NCBI GenBank assembly: GCA_963576475.1
Contig: OY754964.1
Location: 51,987,892-52,051,891 of the forward strand
Direction: 5' to 3'
Source: Molanna angustata
Taxonomy: Eukaryota > Arthropoda > Insecta > Trichoptera > Molannidae
DNA: 64,000 nt
Every line of letters starts with the position of its first letter. Positions within the stretch are counted from its first letter, which is position 1. A program made the translations under genes and the position numbers. This document shows, piece after piece, positions 43,079 to 54,580 of the stretch. Under the pieces are notes generated by a model. That model worked only from the letters and a program-made list of their open reading frames with translations, was not told the origin of the DNA and did not search any database.

Positions 43079-43220
43079 TACACCCTGCGCAAGTGCAGAG
43101 TTTATTGCCATATGGCAATTTTTTCCAACTACCAGTGTTTCCAGCCCAAAGAAGCAATATTTGCGTGAGAAATGAATTTAAATAAATTTCTCCTCTGCTG
43201 GGAATCGAACCCAGGACGCC
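43079..43220 (-). mobile_element. tRNA-derived SINE type 3 (copy 2)
   Basis: On the minus strand it runs from CCTGGGTTCGATTCCCAGCA (B box at 43200-43210) through ATTTCTCACGCAAATATTGC, TTCTTTGGGCTGGAAACACT and GGAAAAAATTGCCATATGGC. It ends CACTTGCGCAGGGTG. The ATTGCCATATGGCAAT palindrome near its 3' end resembles ones in LINE-like 3' ends at 11968 and 21840. The 5' A-box end is truncated. Confidence 0.75.
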
Positions 43221-43634
43221 CGCACAGAAACTTGTTACTAATGGGATAAAATTATTTATTGTTACCTATTGATATTATAAAAAACATACTGCTTTCATTA
43301 CGACATGACATACAATTAAAAGTATGACGTTGGAATGATCTATACTGCATATATAAAATAGTATAGCCACCTTCAAGAAGATAATAGCAAGACGTGATAG
43401 TAGAGCGTCCCATTTCCTAACCTCACCTCGTCTTGTGTGGCATCACGTGACATGTCACAATATAAATAGTGTCCTATCCACAGACACCGGTGGGTTTGTA
43501 AACATTTCAAGATGAGGACCGTAAAAAGAAAAATCACTAGAAACAAAAATTAATAATTTTAAAGCTTTTTTACAAATTGTACAAGTGGCAAGCTGTTGCC
43601 AAATGCAAATATTGTCTATTATTTCCGACCCATG
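43221..43634. other. Intergenic DNA, possible promoter-like tract
   Basis: CACGTGACATGTCACAATAT followed by AAATAG (43444-43469) combines an E-box, a palindrome and a TATAAATA-like box. No transcript can be assigned. Confidence 0.3.
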
Positions 43635-43795
43635 GAATTAAAATGAGGTCAGAATGGATGCGGCTCAACTTCTCCAGCAAAGTGGCAGCAGAGGACAGGA
43701 TGGGATGGAGGCGCAAGGCTCGATTTGGGCTGTAGCGCCATCGAAGAACAAGAAAAAGAAAAAGGAATCAAAAATTGAGTGACCTTCTCCTCAGC
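43635..43795 (+). pseudogene. RTE-like LINE, last-codons remnant
   Basis: The frame reads MRLNFSSKVAAEDRMGWRRK, then ARFGL and a stop, followed by a lysine-rich stretch. The A.DR..WRR..R motif is typical just before the stop of RTE-like ORF2. Short and decayed. Confidence 0.4.
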
Positions 43796-43944
43796 TGGAA
43801 ATTAAACTCAGAAATCAAATAAAAAAAATACCACGGTATACACAAAATATAAACTAATCAACGAAAAAACTAATAAAAAATGACGGATTAGTTTTTTTGT
43901 TATATATTATATATGTACATAGAATACTAATAGTATAGACTAAT

Positions 43945-44055
43945 TGCATGTAACACATGAGATCCAACTGTCGATAGCGATAGTATGTATAGTTGAAGAA
44001 TAAGTACCAAACTATAAACCCATAAATCCAAATTATTGAATATTTTAAGACTAGC
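43945..44055 (-). mobile_element. Helitron-like family H, 3' end (copy H5)
   Basis: TAATTGCATGTAACACATGA, GATCCAACTGTCGATAGCGA, TAGTATGTATAGTTGAAGAA and CAAACTATAAACCCATAAAT match the 3' 110 bp of H3. The terminal tetranucleotide is TTAG here. The 5' part is lost. Confidence 0.7.
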
Positions 44056-44159
44056 GTTTATGTCCCGCCGTTGGCCACGAATGTAAATTAGTGAAGGAAT
44101 AATAATGTAATAATAATATTACCTACATAATATTGTCACACATAATTTTTTTTAACCGT

Positions 44160-45420
44160 AGTATGAAAAGTAGTTTGAAATTTAATTGAGTTTAAGCGGT
44201 GTAAAATCTTAAAGTGATGGCCACAATCCATTTGCTTTTATATATAAGCACATACAATTTCTGCACGCATGGACTATGGGAAATGATTTTAAATATGACT
44301 TATTATAAAAAGACAACGTCGTAAAGAGTTTGGATTTGGCCACAACCCATATTTTTATATATTGTCATCGAACGCAAATAATGTGTTTTAAATATTTAGT
44401 AATTTTGGATGATGGGAAATGGTTTAAAAATTGATTAAACAAAAGTACTGAAAATATTCTAGTGTTGGTCCCATCCCATTCGTTTTTATATTTTTCGTCA
44501 AGTGTGCATATAGTTTATAATAGTTTTGCACAATAAAACTGATAGACTTAAAACTGACACATAAGTCTATGTACATTACAGAAGAAGAAGACTTAAGCTA
44601 TGTTAAATAGTTTTTAATATGAATATAAACGTTGTGAAGATCCAGCAATGGCCACAACCCCGATTTTTTATATATTGTCATCAAAATGAAATGTGTAGTT
44701 ATTGAAAATTAAGCAATATATGATGATATAATAAATGGTGTAAATTTGATTGAACAAAAGTAATGAGAAGATTCTAGCGTTGGTCACATCCCATTCGTTT
44801 TTATGTATTTTCATCAAGTATGCATGTTGTTTATAATATTTCGTTACAATAGACTATTAGACATAAAACTAATCCAAAAGACTAAATAAAAAAAGAAGTA
44901 GAAGTATAAAACTATAACAAATAGTTTGTAATAAAAACTGACCCAATGGTCTACATAGAAGATGAAATAGAAGAATTACACATTAGGAAATGTATTATAT
45001 AAAAAACTGACCAAAATGTCTTCATAAAAGAAGAAGAAGATGAATTGAACTATAGGAAATATTTTATATAAAATTCACCCAACATCTACATAAAATAAGA
45101 AAACGAAGAATTAGACTAAAGGATAGTTTGTTTAAAAACTAACCAAAAGGTCTACATAAAGGAAGAAGAAGACGAATAAGACTATAGGAAATAGTTTGTA
45201 TAAAAACTCACCCAAGGTCTACATAAATTAAGAAAAAGAAAAATTAGACTATAGGAAATAGTTTATTTATGAACTGTCCCAAATGACTTCACAAAAGAAG
45301 AGGAAGAAGATTTAAACCCCAAGAAATAGTTTGTAGAAAAAATCACCCAAAGGTCTACATAGAAAAAAGAAGAATTTCACTATAGGAAATAGTTTGTAGG
45401 TATATTGAATGTGTATTGTA
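44160..45420. repeat. Old compound tandem array (313-bp units, then about 66-bp units)
   Basis: TGGCCACAACCC-type phrases occur at about 44335 and 44648, and GTTGGTC(C/A)CATCCCATTC at 44464 and 44776. This defines two diverged 313-bp units, with an earlier partial one near 44218. The last part of the unit (AAAACTGACC..GTCTACATA..AGAAGAAGA...ACTATAGGAAATAGTTTGTA) then repeats about seven times at 60-72 bp from 44930 to 45410. Units are only moderately similar, so the array is old. No coding frame. Confidence 0.75.
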
Positions 45421-46344
45421 GTTAACCTAAAATAGTTTAATAATTTTCCTATACAAAATCAGTATATTCTTGGTTTTTAAGTAGTAAGTATTAGGTATGT
45501 AGGTACCTACCTACAATGATGTTCTAAATTAATTCGAATTCGATTTATAACAAATTTTATTTGAATATCAGAATGTGTCCGTTACCATAGTAACCATGTT
45601 CCAACATGTGAAAAATATCAAATGTTATGGAGACATTTTTTGAATATGTAGGTACCTACATTGGTTTGTTCGATGCCATAAAAATGAAAATTGTCAGAAA
45701 AATCAAATATTTTAAACAAATTATGCAATTTTATTACGCCTATATCTTTACTAATAATTAACAGACTTTTACAATATATGTCTTAAAACTTGCTGTAATG
45801 TCTTGTGTTTCATTTTATTATTTCATAATCACATTTATTTCAAAGGTATATTATTTTAAAGAACATATTCATTCTATGGGAAAATTAAATATCGTATGAA
45901 AAGATATTAAAATGGCGGGGTTATATGTACATTTGTACAAAACGCTTACTTTAAAAATAAGTTAAACATTATAATTAGACAAAATATTCACCATGTTTTT
46001 CACTTAAAAACTAAGTTATACTTGAAAATATATTTTTTTCGTGTAAATACGTACTTATAACTTTTAAACTAACAGATATTTGCGTGCAAAATGTACACTT
46101 TTTTGACAGATATGACTTGGAAAATTGTGTATGAAAAAAAAAAATTATTGAAATATCTTTAAAATTCAGCATTTTAATCGCATTATTTTTAGCGTGACAC
46201 TGCATCAGGTATACTGGTACACGTTCGCACATAAATTAGATTTTTAGATGCTCTTGGTTTTTCAAAAGGCGTGAGACAAACACACACACACACACACACA
46301 CTAACATATTGATTGCTTTATTACTTTAGATATTTTGTTTTATA
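45421..46344. other. AT-rich DNA, no gene seen
   Basis: Contains a (CA)n microsatellite at 46278-46301. No gene supported. Confidence 0.45.
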
Positions 46345-47222
46345 TACAACACATGTATGTATGTATGTCAAGATAGGATAATATGGAAGTCAGTCCTCTT
46401 TTCCTACCCGGAATATGAAAACAGCATGATGGTTCTGTATTTATGTTTGGAGATTAAGTATCAAACTATTAAGTCTTCTTACATATTGTGTATATGCGAC
46501 TGCCATACAAATTGTATGAAGCGATATCGTCACTAAATTCAATTTTTATAACAATTCTTAAAAAAAATTGAGATGTACCTCTACAACATTAATATTTTTT
46601 AAAGAAAATTAAATTATCTAGTTGGCGTGTTTCGGCTTTTTTCGATAATTTTAAAAAATTAGGAAATATAGGCAGTTAAACTTATAAATTTATCATAAAA
46701 AAATATTTTTCTTAATAAAAAATGTTTAAGAAACCCCGGAATTTTGAATAAAGTTATTTGAGATTTTGTATTTCTCTATGTATATACCAATTTTCAGCGT
46801 TCTAGCTTTTATGGTTTCTGAGATATATGGAAAAATAAATCAAAAATTCAAAAGTTGATAACCCCTGACTGAAACAAAAATTCACAATTCTGAGTATAAA
46901 AGTTTTGTAGGCCTATAACTGTTTATATATTTTGAAATTTTGGGCTCTGTAAATTGAGCGGATCAAAATTTATAAGGGGACACACACACACACACATACA
47001 CACAAAACTCACATATTATAATGTTCTACTCCAAATTCTGAGTAAATCCATGTATGGGTACATATATGATGCGAAGCCTCTAAGTTGGTGTTTTTAGCAT
47101 GCAAAAAGTCCACTACGCCATACAAAATGTTTCTTCGTACACGCATCTTGGATTTAAACTGCCTCTTCCTTCAATAGAATTTCATTCTCTTGAACGAATC
47201 GACAGTTGGATAATAAACACTT
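46345..47222 (-). mobile_element. Helitron-like family H, long copy H6 lacking the 3' tip
   Basis: In minus orientation it runs from ATCCAACTGTCGATTCGTTC (47203-47222) through CAACTTAGAGGCTTCGCATC, a CA microsatellite (46979-47000), ATAAATTTTGATCCGCTCAA and TCCAAACATAAATACAGAAC to GTCAAGATAGGA.. near 46370. The final 3' hairpin and CTAG are missing. The frame at 47099-47296 is chance. Confidence 0.7.
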
Positions 47223-47764
47223 ACATAAAGACAAGAAAATTGCATGACTTAGGGCATATAACGAATGGAAAAAGCACCAACTCCTGCAGTTTCTAATCCA
47301 GGGAAGGATAACAAAGAGTTTCATGGATCCGTAAAGTGGAGATAGTCCTGATGGTCGTCAACTTTCGTAGAGGAGACGACACGTGAAGAAGAAAAAAATA
47401 CACGAGCCTTCTAACTTTTATTTTGTTTGAATTGTCCATGCAATTTATTATTACGGACTCTACGGCTCACGGACCTTTGGTTGTCTGTCGCATATCCTCC
47501 AGTTGGTATAATGGTAAGAACCTGTAAGTATCTACATACATATATAATGGTCGAGATGAGAATTATTTAGAGGCGGTGGCGATGTTGGGTTATGACTAGG
47601 AAATTGCTGCTGGAGATATGATACATTACATCAACGAGATAAATCTTCCTTATATATAAACGATAAGCAATTTAATGCTACTGGATACATAACTAACTGG
47701 ACCTCAAGACTGCCAACTTAATAAATTTATGGTTATGCTCTTCTGGATTATTTATAATTCAAGA
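47223..47764. other. Intergenic DNA, no gene seen
   Basis: A tract at 47290-47400 has weak similarity to LINE C-termini, too short to classify. Confidence 0.35.
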
Positions 47765-48170
47765 GTGTTTCAAAACGCTTCAAATATGACACTAATTGAT
47801 ACTTTTTCAATTTGGTTAACAACTCTTACTGCGTCGTATTCCTCGTGACTGAGGGTCGCGATCTCTTTGTCGCCAGCACGGTGTGTCGCATGTCTTATTG
47901 TGGAGTTGGCAGCTTGCTTGACCTGGTCAATCCATCTCATTGGTGATCTCCCCCTCGGTCTACTTCCTGAAAGGCTCCCCAGAATCACTGACCTCTCGAG
48001 GCTTTCGCTCCTTGATACATGGCCAAAGTATCGGAGTATCCTTTGGATGCAAAGTGTCAAGTCAGTCTAGTATTAATGTGGAGCTCTTAAAGTATGGACA
48101 GTGGACACATTTTTTCTTCCCTCTGTCCACAATGCTCGGAGCATCATACTCTCTTACTACATTTCAAACG
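47765..48170 (-). pseudogene. RTE-like LINE, C-terminal fragment
   Basis: The minus-strand frame 48060-47770 reads LCIQRILRYFGHVSRSESLE, then RPRGRSPMRWIDQVKQAAN. Upstream, in another frame, MMLRALWTE and RKNVSTVHTL continue the match. The LQRIL.YFGH..R....LE......G.R.RGR.P.RW.DQ.K order is characteristic of RTE-type ORF2 in insects. At least one frameshift; RT domains absent. Confidence 0.75.
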
Positions 48171-49174
48171 AATTCAAATGTATCATGTTTAGAAATATCA
48201 ATTATTGCGTTATTTTTTCTTTTGATTCGGCGTTGAACTTTGTCGATAATTATTTCGTCTTGTACATTTTGAACAATTCTTTGGTGAACTATGAAGCCAT
48301 ATTTAGTGGATGTGTGTGATATGGAACAATTTTTAACGTCTGTATGGATAGTGTCTGTGTGTATATAAGGAACTGTGAGATCTATTATGTTGAAATTAGT
48401 GAGAATAATAATGGTGTTTAACCTAAAAAAGACTGCTCCAAAAAACACTACCTGACAACAAATCTTAAGAGAATGTTGATCGTATAGATGTGTGCTATGT
48501 ATGTATATTCTTCCATTGTATCTATTCCAAATATTTTATCATTACTTTTTGAAGAACATCAAGCCAATTGAGTTTGAACATTTTGGAAATTATATATGAT
48601 CAAATTCTCAGATCTGTTTAACACCATTTCCAATGGATCAAGCTGATTCTTGAAGAGAGAAGAGATACACAGATATATAAAGTAGAATGAGTTTTATTAC
48701 ACACCAAATGAAACACGTTACTTTGGAAGAAGATAAGATCTGTATTATATATCATTTAAAGTTAAAGGTCTTCTTTGAATAAAATAGAAGACACGCCAGT
48801 AAAAATATTTGAAATTGTAAATTTGATATGGTTTAAAGCAATTTTAGAATCAATTAAATAGGTTTAATGAGGAATAAAAGTTTACAACAGTAAATAGATG
48901 GATGGCGGATGTAATGGTTGGTTGAAGATCGGTGTATGTTATAGAGGGGAGGTTGGAAGAATACGTTATTCAGGGAAAGATCGGCAATGAAACAAGAAAA
49001 TGTTCCCCAAAATCTCGTAAAGGACCCGCGGCATAATAATTTTAGGATTGTGCTAAAGCAGTTTAACTGTCTTGTCTTTGTGCAGCCCTTCTCAAAATTT
49101 CCTTGCCACGTTTCCAATATAAATGTTTTTATTTAGTTTAAAAATGGTAAAATGAGTATTGTCAAGTTGCAAAG
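48171..49174. other. Intergenic DNA, no gene seen
   Basis: No recognised repeat or exon. Confidence 0.4.
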
Positions 49175-49560
49175 GCTCTTAAGAGGGCATATAACGCTAA
49201 ATCTAAATCGAATAAGTGACTGAAAACATGTTATATTAAAACCGCCAAATACACTACATATTTTAAATTAAAAATAAAAGAGTATGTTTTAGATTCTACG
49301 TATATTGTTTATTGGTCGATAGCTATTTCACATTCTTAGGGCATCTTCTAGACTATGACGGCGTGGGGTTTCTGTTGGGTTATATAAACCCCACGCCGTC
49401 ATAGTCTTGAAGATGCCCTAACAAGGCGAAATGGCTATCGATCAATAAACAATATAGAAAAAAAACAATATACGTAGATTCTAAAACAAACAGTTTTATT
49501 TTTTTATTTAAATTAAAATGGAATAAATGAAATAAAACACAACTTTGTGTACACCACTAC
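49175..49560. mobile_element. Foldback element family K/R1, large palindrome
   Basis: GTTTTAGATTCTACGTATAT (49287) and ATATACGTAGATTCTAAAAC (ends 49487) are complementary. Matching inner parts are TTTATTGGTCGATAGC / GCTATCGATCAATAAA, GGGCATCTTC..GACTATGACG and its complement, and CGTGGGGTTT / AAACCCCACG, around a short loop (CTGTTGGGTTATAT). It is preceded by the R1 phrase GAGGGCATATAACGCTAAAT. A decayed half with GACTATGACGGCATGGGTTT lies at 53390-53460. Confidence 0.8.
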
Positions 49561-50711
49561 AATTATAACTTTTATTCAAATGAAATGCCGCTTCCACTAA
49601 CTATATATTTAACTCTCCAATACCGAGATTGCATAAGCTAGGAAATGTATTGTGTGTAGATGCAGATATTTTCGGGGATAGCTCTGTGTAAAAACATCAT
49701 TTTAAATCTTGTTTTGTCAATTTATTGTTGTTTCTGTATTTTTTATATATTCGAACAGTAATTGTTTATTGTTAATTTTTAAATATAAATTTATTGTTAA
49801 TTCTGTTTTTTGTTTAAAATATATAATGTTGTTAAAAAAAATGTAATTAAAAAAAATGCTTATGCCGTTTATTGTATTAAATAAATAAATGAATAAAAAT
49901 TCCTCTACATGTTACGAGAACAAAGTTCCCTTCCTCAGGAGGATACAAAGTATACTAAAATAAAATACAATATATAGACTTAAGGTAAACATAATGGGTG
50001 GGGGGTGCAATGAAATTATTGGTTAATTAATTTTTGTATTGGGAAAATATTTAATATAGGCTTATTAGGGAATTTTGTTTTTTTAAGGGATATGCTGGTC
50101 ACAAAGTCGTCATAGAGTGATTAATTATATTCAAAAATAAAGTATACCTACCTATAATATGTACTATTGTGTTATTTTTTGAAACAGTTTAAAAATCACT
50201 GTATTGGGAAAGGGGATGGGGTAGAGGGGTCCCCGTCCCCCTAAACCCCTCTCCGCCAAATAAGGATAGAGCTAAATATTATATTTTCACCGCATCAATG
50301 CAAATAACGTTGTTTTACAACGAAATGAGGGCGGTGAGAAAAATGTTCCTCGATATACAAGGGATGGGATGGAGAGAGGAAGGGGGTAGGGGGTTTAAAT
50401 TACATCAATATAAGTGAAAATCTATTTTCCCCTGAAAAAGTGAGAAAACTTTTCCAACGGCAAGTCGATTACAGTTCAATTTTCAACAAAATCCAATCAT
50501 TCCCATGGAAATCCATGCCTTAACCACATTACACACACACATACACATAACATTTGGTGTTGCCTACAAACTCCTAGAGTTTGTTTTGAATTTTCCAACC
50601 AAAATACTGTAATATAATATCCAACCAATAGGGAATATTAAACAACGGGGTTCAACATCGAGTTTTGTGCGTGAACATAAAAAGGGAATTATAAGTACAA
50701 AATACATGCAC
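49561..50711. other. Intergenic DNA with G-quadruplex-prone tracts
   Basis: No gene seen. Four G-runs at 50206-50229 (GGG, GGGG, GGGG, GGGG with short loops) are followed by a C-rich mirror (50230-50265). A second G-rich tract lies at 50361-50393. Confidence 0.5.
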
Positions 50712-50985
50712 ACATTCATACATACCGTCACGCGATGTCCCTCACGGAGTAGGCAGAGAGAACCGAACGTCACATTTTTCAATCTTGACACACATTCATC
50801 TCCTCGTCAACATTCATATATCGTCTTATACATGTTCGTCTGTTGTTTACCCTTCTTACATTTCAAAATATTGTTTCCATGGTCGTGCAATCCTTTTCTT
50901 GGGCGACCCCGACCTCATTTTCCATTCCTGTCCGTCTTGTATATTTTCTTCCTCAGGCGATCCTCATTTATTCTTTAAAGGTAGA
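50712..50985 (-). pseudogene. LINE family L, 3' part (copy f)
   Basis: The plus-strand phrases CATACATACCGTCACGCGAT, GGCAGAGAGAACCGAACGTC, CATCTCCTCGTCAACATTCA and TCCTTTTCTTGGGCGACCCC are the complement of the family L 3' part. The 5' end stops at the inverted copy g. Confidence 0.8.
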
Positions 50986-51305
50986 GTAAGAAATGTGGAC
51001 ATAAGGAAGAAATATTTCATTAATACGATGGATGTTTACATATTGAGATGGTTTGGCCATATGGTCAGAATGAACGCCTGACGAAAAAAATATACAGTGC
51101 AGACAGAAACGGAATGAGAGGTCGGGGAAGGGATGGCACGACCATGTGAACGATATTCTGAAAGAAGGAAACATGAAACGATGTATGAGATATGGATGAG
51201 ACGATGCATGAATGTGGAAGAGGCATAGGAGCGAAATGTAACAAAATGTAGAGAATGTAGCGTTCATTTCTTACTGCCAACTCCGCGAGGGACATGAAAG
51301 TACAA
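50985..51305 (+). pseudogene. LINE family L, 3' part, head-to-head with copy f (copy g)
   Basis: The plus strand reads RVRNVDIRKKYFINTMDVYI followed by LRWFGHMVRMNA, then after frame breaks GRGRD.HDHVND and RRCMNVEEA. It ends CCGCGAGGGACATGAA. Copies f and g meet at their 5' ends, giving a roughly 590-bp imperfect palindrome. Both cover the 3' end, so this is not a simple 5' inversion of a single insertion. Confidence 0.75.
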
Positions 51306-52439
51306 TTTCTTACATCTAACAAAAAATCAACGAATTCCCTGAAAATGATTTAGAAAAAAATACTATCTATTAATATGTAACAATAAGTATAGAGCAAAAG
51401 CAAGTGACTGCAAGACTTACGTCATAGTACAGAGGCTGATTTTTTTCTATGTAAGGATACAACAGCACGTAACAACGATTGGATACTATGAACCCTGAGT
51501 AATGGTGGCTTTCGCAGAAAACAGTCATTGTGAAAAATTCCTACTTTGACACGTCAATAATAGTATAAAGAGTTTAGTTTTTTTTTATATTTACTACGAA
51601 TGGGTATTAGAAATCACGTCTTCCAATTACAGACAGATCGGTTGGTGAAAACTGCCTACACACAGCCTTGAAGTTAATTGGTTTTGTGCAATAAACATTG
51701 CAATTCACAGCCTTGATGTCATTGCTGTCACAAGGACACATTTTTTTTATCAAGATATTTGAACTGTGACTTAATACATTTTCAAAAAAATAAATTCAAA
51801 TTATAAACACACACCGTAATACCATAAATAAGCATATTTGAATTATTAGAATAAATAAATAATTAAAAAAAATCAATGGTGCATAGAATAAAGGTAAACT
51901 TGAAAATGTTTTTGATAAATATGGAGAGGAGTTGTGGTAAGTTATACTTGGAGATTTGTCTAAAATCATTGATGTCGCAGGTGTCACGGAACACAAACTT
52001 CGATGTTGGTGGTTGGTGTATACATAAAGCTCACCGCGGCGAAACCAGCGTGTGGTGGTGGAAAAGGTGGTTTGATACGCACAATTAAACTCTAATAAAC
52101 GATCACATCATTATTCTACCATCCTCAACCTCGAATGGTATCTTCACAGGAGCACACGAGATATTAGGAGGTAAAATTGAACACTAACATTTGTGTTATT
52201 ATGGTCGTAAATGAAGTCGGTGACTGCTAGGAAACTGAATAGGCGACATCGTCTTTAGTAATACAATCGTCGTATTACAGACATACATTGAACTCATCGA
52301 CATGTTTTGCCCACTTTGGAAGAATGACCAAAGAACGTTTCACTCCACTTTAATGAATTTCCAAGCCTTTCTGTCAGCAGCAAAAGACTCCCAGTCATCA
52401 CAAGTATTTAGCATTTTTATGACTAAAGTATAAAAAGCT
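51306..52439. other. Intergenic DNA, possible LINE scrap
   Basis: A GC-richer segment at 51950-52085 (with VTEHKLR-like reading) might be an RTE-like C-terminal remnant, too decayed to call. The remainder is AT-rich. Confidence 0.35.
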
Positions 52440-52590
52440 GACAATAATGGAACGACCATATGAACGACATTTTGAAAGTAGAAAATGTATAAAGCTTGAA
52501 CAACAGACAAACGTGTCAAAAAGATTATTGTGGATTTCGGTTCTCCTTGCCTACCTCATGAAGTACAAGTCAAGATAGTATGTACAATGT
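52440..52590 (+). pseudogene. LINE family L, decayed 3' remnant (copy j)
   Basis: GGAACGACCATATGAACGAC, then ATTTTGAAAGTAGAAAATGT, a gap, and TCGGTTCTCCTTGCCTACCT preserve the HDHVNDILK..NV and SVLLAYL parts. Strongly diverged. Confidence 0.45.
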
Positions 52591-52599
52591 ATAGATTTA

Positions 52600-52890
52600 A
52601 GATGTACATATGACAGCTTCCAAACAGGATGTAGGACAGCTGTTTAATGAACAGTATGACCATAGATAATCTATTTAGATCCTCTTGCAAACCAATCATC
52701 TAAGTTTTTTTTTACTTTTTAGAAAACCTTCATGTCACCAGAACACAGAAGAAAAAGAGAGTTCGAAAGCATTGGTCTATGTCATTTTCAATGTAGAATA
52801 AAAATAAAAGAGGCCCCAAGTGAGATTCTTGAGGGACGCCAGAACTACATTTTTATAGTCATACTGCACTTATATTCATACCTAGTTTAT
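52600..52890 (-). pseudogene. LINE reverse transcriptase core remnant with ruined catalytic motif
   Basis: The minus strand reads SSGVPQESHLGPLLFLFYIE followed by ND, the invariant SGVPQGS.LGPLLF..YIND motif of non-LTR reverse transcriptases. After a shift comes SNSLFLLCSGDMKVF, where family members have YADD (LLYADDMKVF). The catalytic tetrad therefore reads CSGD. GLQEDLNRLS follows, matching the next conserved helix. This is the only RT active-site region seen in the window. Confidence 0.75.
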
Positions 52891-53084
52891 TATGCTACCA
52901 TCCTTTGAACACTTTACTCATAATACTCTTGGGCATTTTCTGCAGACATTTATCTATTTTGCATACTTCAAGTAAGTTGCAGCAGACACCCAAGGAGGCC
53001 GTGTCAGTGGGACATTACCTGTCTTACTCTACACGAACTCAAAACACTTACTCTACACGGACTCAGAACATAATCAAATGGTAT

Positions 53085-53190
53085 TAAAGAGAGGACAGTG
53101 AGACATCTGCGAGTGTGGCGCCAGGCAGAATGAAGTGGATCTACTTTCATGTCCTACAGTGGTAGTGACATGCACTCATGTGATAGCAAA
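53085..53190 (+). pseudogene. LINE C-terminal cysteine motif remnant
   Basis: The plus strand reads DICECGARQNEVDLLSCPTV. The CxCG.....HLL.CP-like spacing resembles the zinc-knuckle end of many insect LINE ORF2 proteins, with histidine lost. Short and isolated. Confidence 0.4.
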
Positions 53191-54129
53191 AACTCGTGGG
53201 ATTCGGTATGGCAATTATTGAGCTCTAGTCAATTGATGGTGTACTGGACACAAAAGTGAAAAAAGCAAATTTAAATAAACGTGGTGAAACATTCGACTCT
53301 ACATGATAATTGACAGTCAAATATTTATATGGTATAATTCCATTTAACATTATTTGATTCTGCATACAATATATTATTTTTACGTTGATAGTAACTTCGT
53401 GTTATTAGGACATCTTCAAGACTATGACGGCATGGGTTTTCTGTTTGATTATATTGGTGGAGGGTTGAGCTTACAGTATTGTAGATTGGTCAGTATCGGC
53501 TAACAGAATATTTGAACAAAGGTTGTAGGTGGAGACTGTAGTTAAACATGACTATTGACTGAACCATTCCCTAATTTCTTCAAATTCTTGAAGTTGATAT
53601 CGACGGAAAAATAATTTATGGTACGTAGAATCAAAAACATATAATTATTTTTAATTTTATTCTGGATAAAAAATCTTTTCCAAGTTACGTTAAATAAGGT
53701 GGTCTATCATAACATGATTCTATCAAATTTTTCAAACATCACATTGTTTCACCTTTGTTTTTACTATTAAAATCAAACCAATCTTCAAATTTCTCCATTG
53801 TAAGAAAACAGGGTATCCCTAGGGTGGTAGTATTATATGAAGTGTAAGACAGTTATGAGGTTTCCAGGGGCGAGGGCGGTACGATGGGTGGTAGGAAAAA
53901 GGGGCCCTGAACGGAGGGCGGAGCACCAATAACAATAATAACATATTATCAGGGTAGGGAATCCCCAAAGGACCGTCCCAAATTTATGGCCTACCACTAG
54001 TTGAAAATTATTAATATGATTTTCCATAATCATAATAATTATAATTATTATGATTACAAAACAAGTTTTTAAATTAATATAACTTTATAATAAAATTTTA
54101 AAGATTATGATGGATATTTTAGAGTGACA
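53191..54129. other. Intergenic DNA, no gene seen
   Basis: Holds a decayed half of the K foldback (53390-53460) and a GC-rich patch (53865-53935). No coding evidence. Confidence 0.4.
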
Positions 54130-54580
54130 CGGTGTGTTTGTCTGTGTATGTGTGTTCCTTATAACTTTTGATCCGCTTGGTTAACATATCCAAAATTTTA
54201 TGAAATGTAGAAAATATTAGGCTTACAAAACTTTTATACTCAGAATTTTGAATTTTTGTTCCAATCAGAGGAATTAGGAATATTTGTACCAATCCAACAT
54301 TTCATTTTTATATATCTCAAAAACCATAAAATATGAGAATTTCCATAAATATAGACACAAATACATAATACACAACCACACTCATAAATAAATAAAAATA
54401 TTTTACTCATAATTCTGAATTTATCTATGTATAGAACATATATGTTGTGAGGCTTCTAATTTGAATTACAAGACATAAAAAATGCTCACTACGCCACACA
54501 ATTCTCTCACACGGGACTAAGGTCAATTTATTAAGAGAAATTAATTCTCTTGAACAAATCGACTGTTGGATACAATGTTT
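54130..54580 (-). mobile_element. Helitron-like family H, 5' half (copy H7)
   Basis: On the minus strand TATCCAACAGTCGATTTGTT, CTCACAACATATATGTTCTA, then ATTCAAAATTCTGAGTATAA and AAGCGGATCAAAAGTTATAA match the 5' half of H3. The 3' half is missing. A short TGTGTTTGTCTGTGTATGTG tract replaces the CA microsatellite. Confidence 0.65.

Noticed and set aside
47099..47296. 65-codon plus-strand frame
   Set aside because: Its first half lies within the 5' end of a Helitron-like element that is noncoding in all copies.
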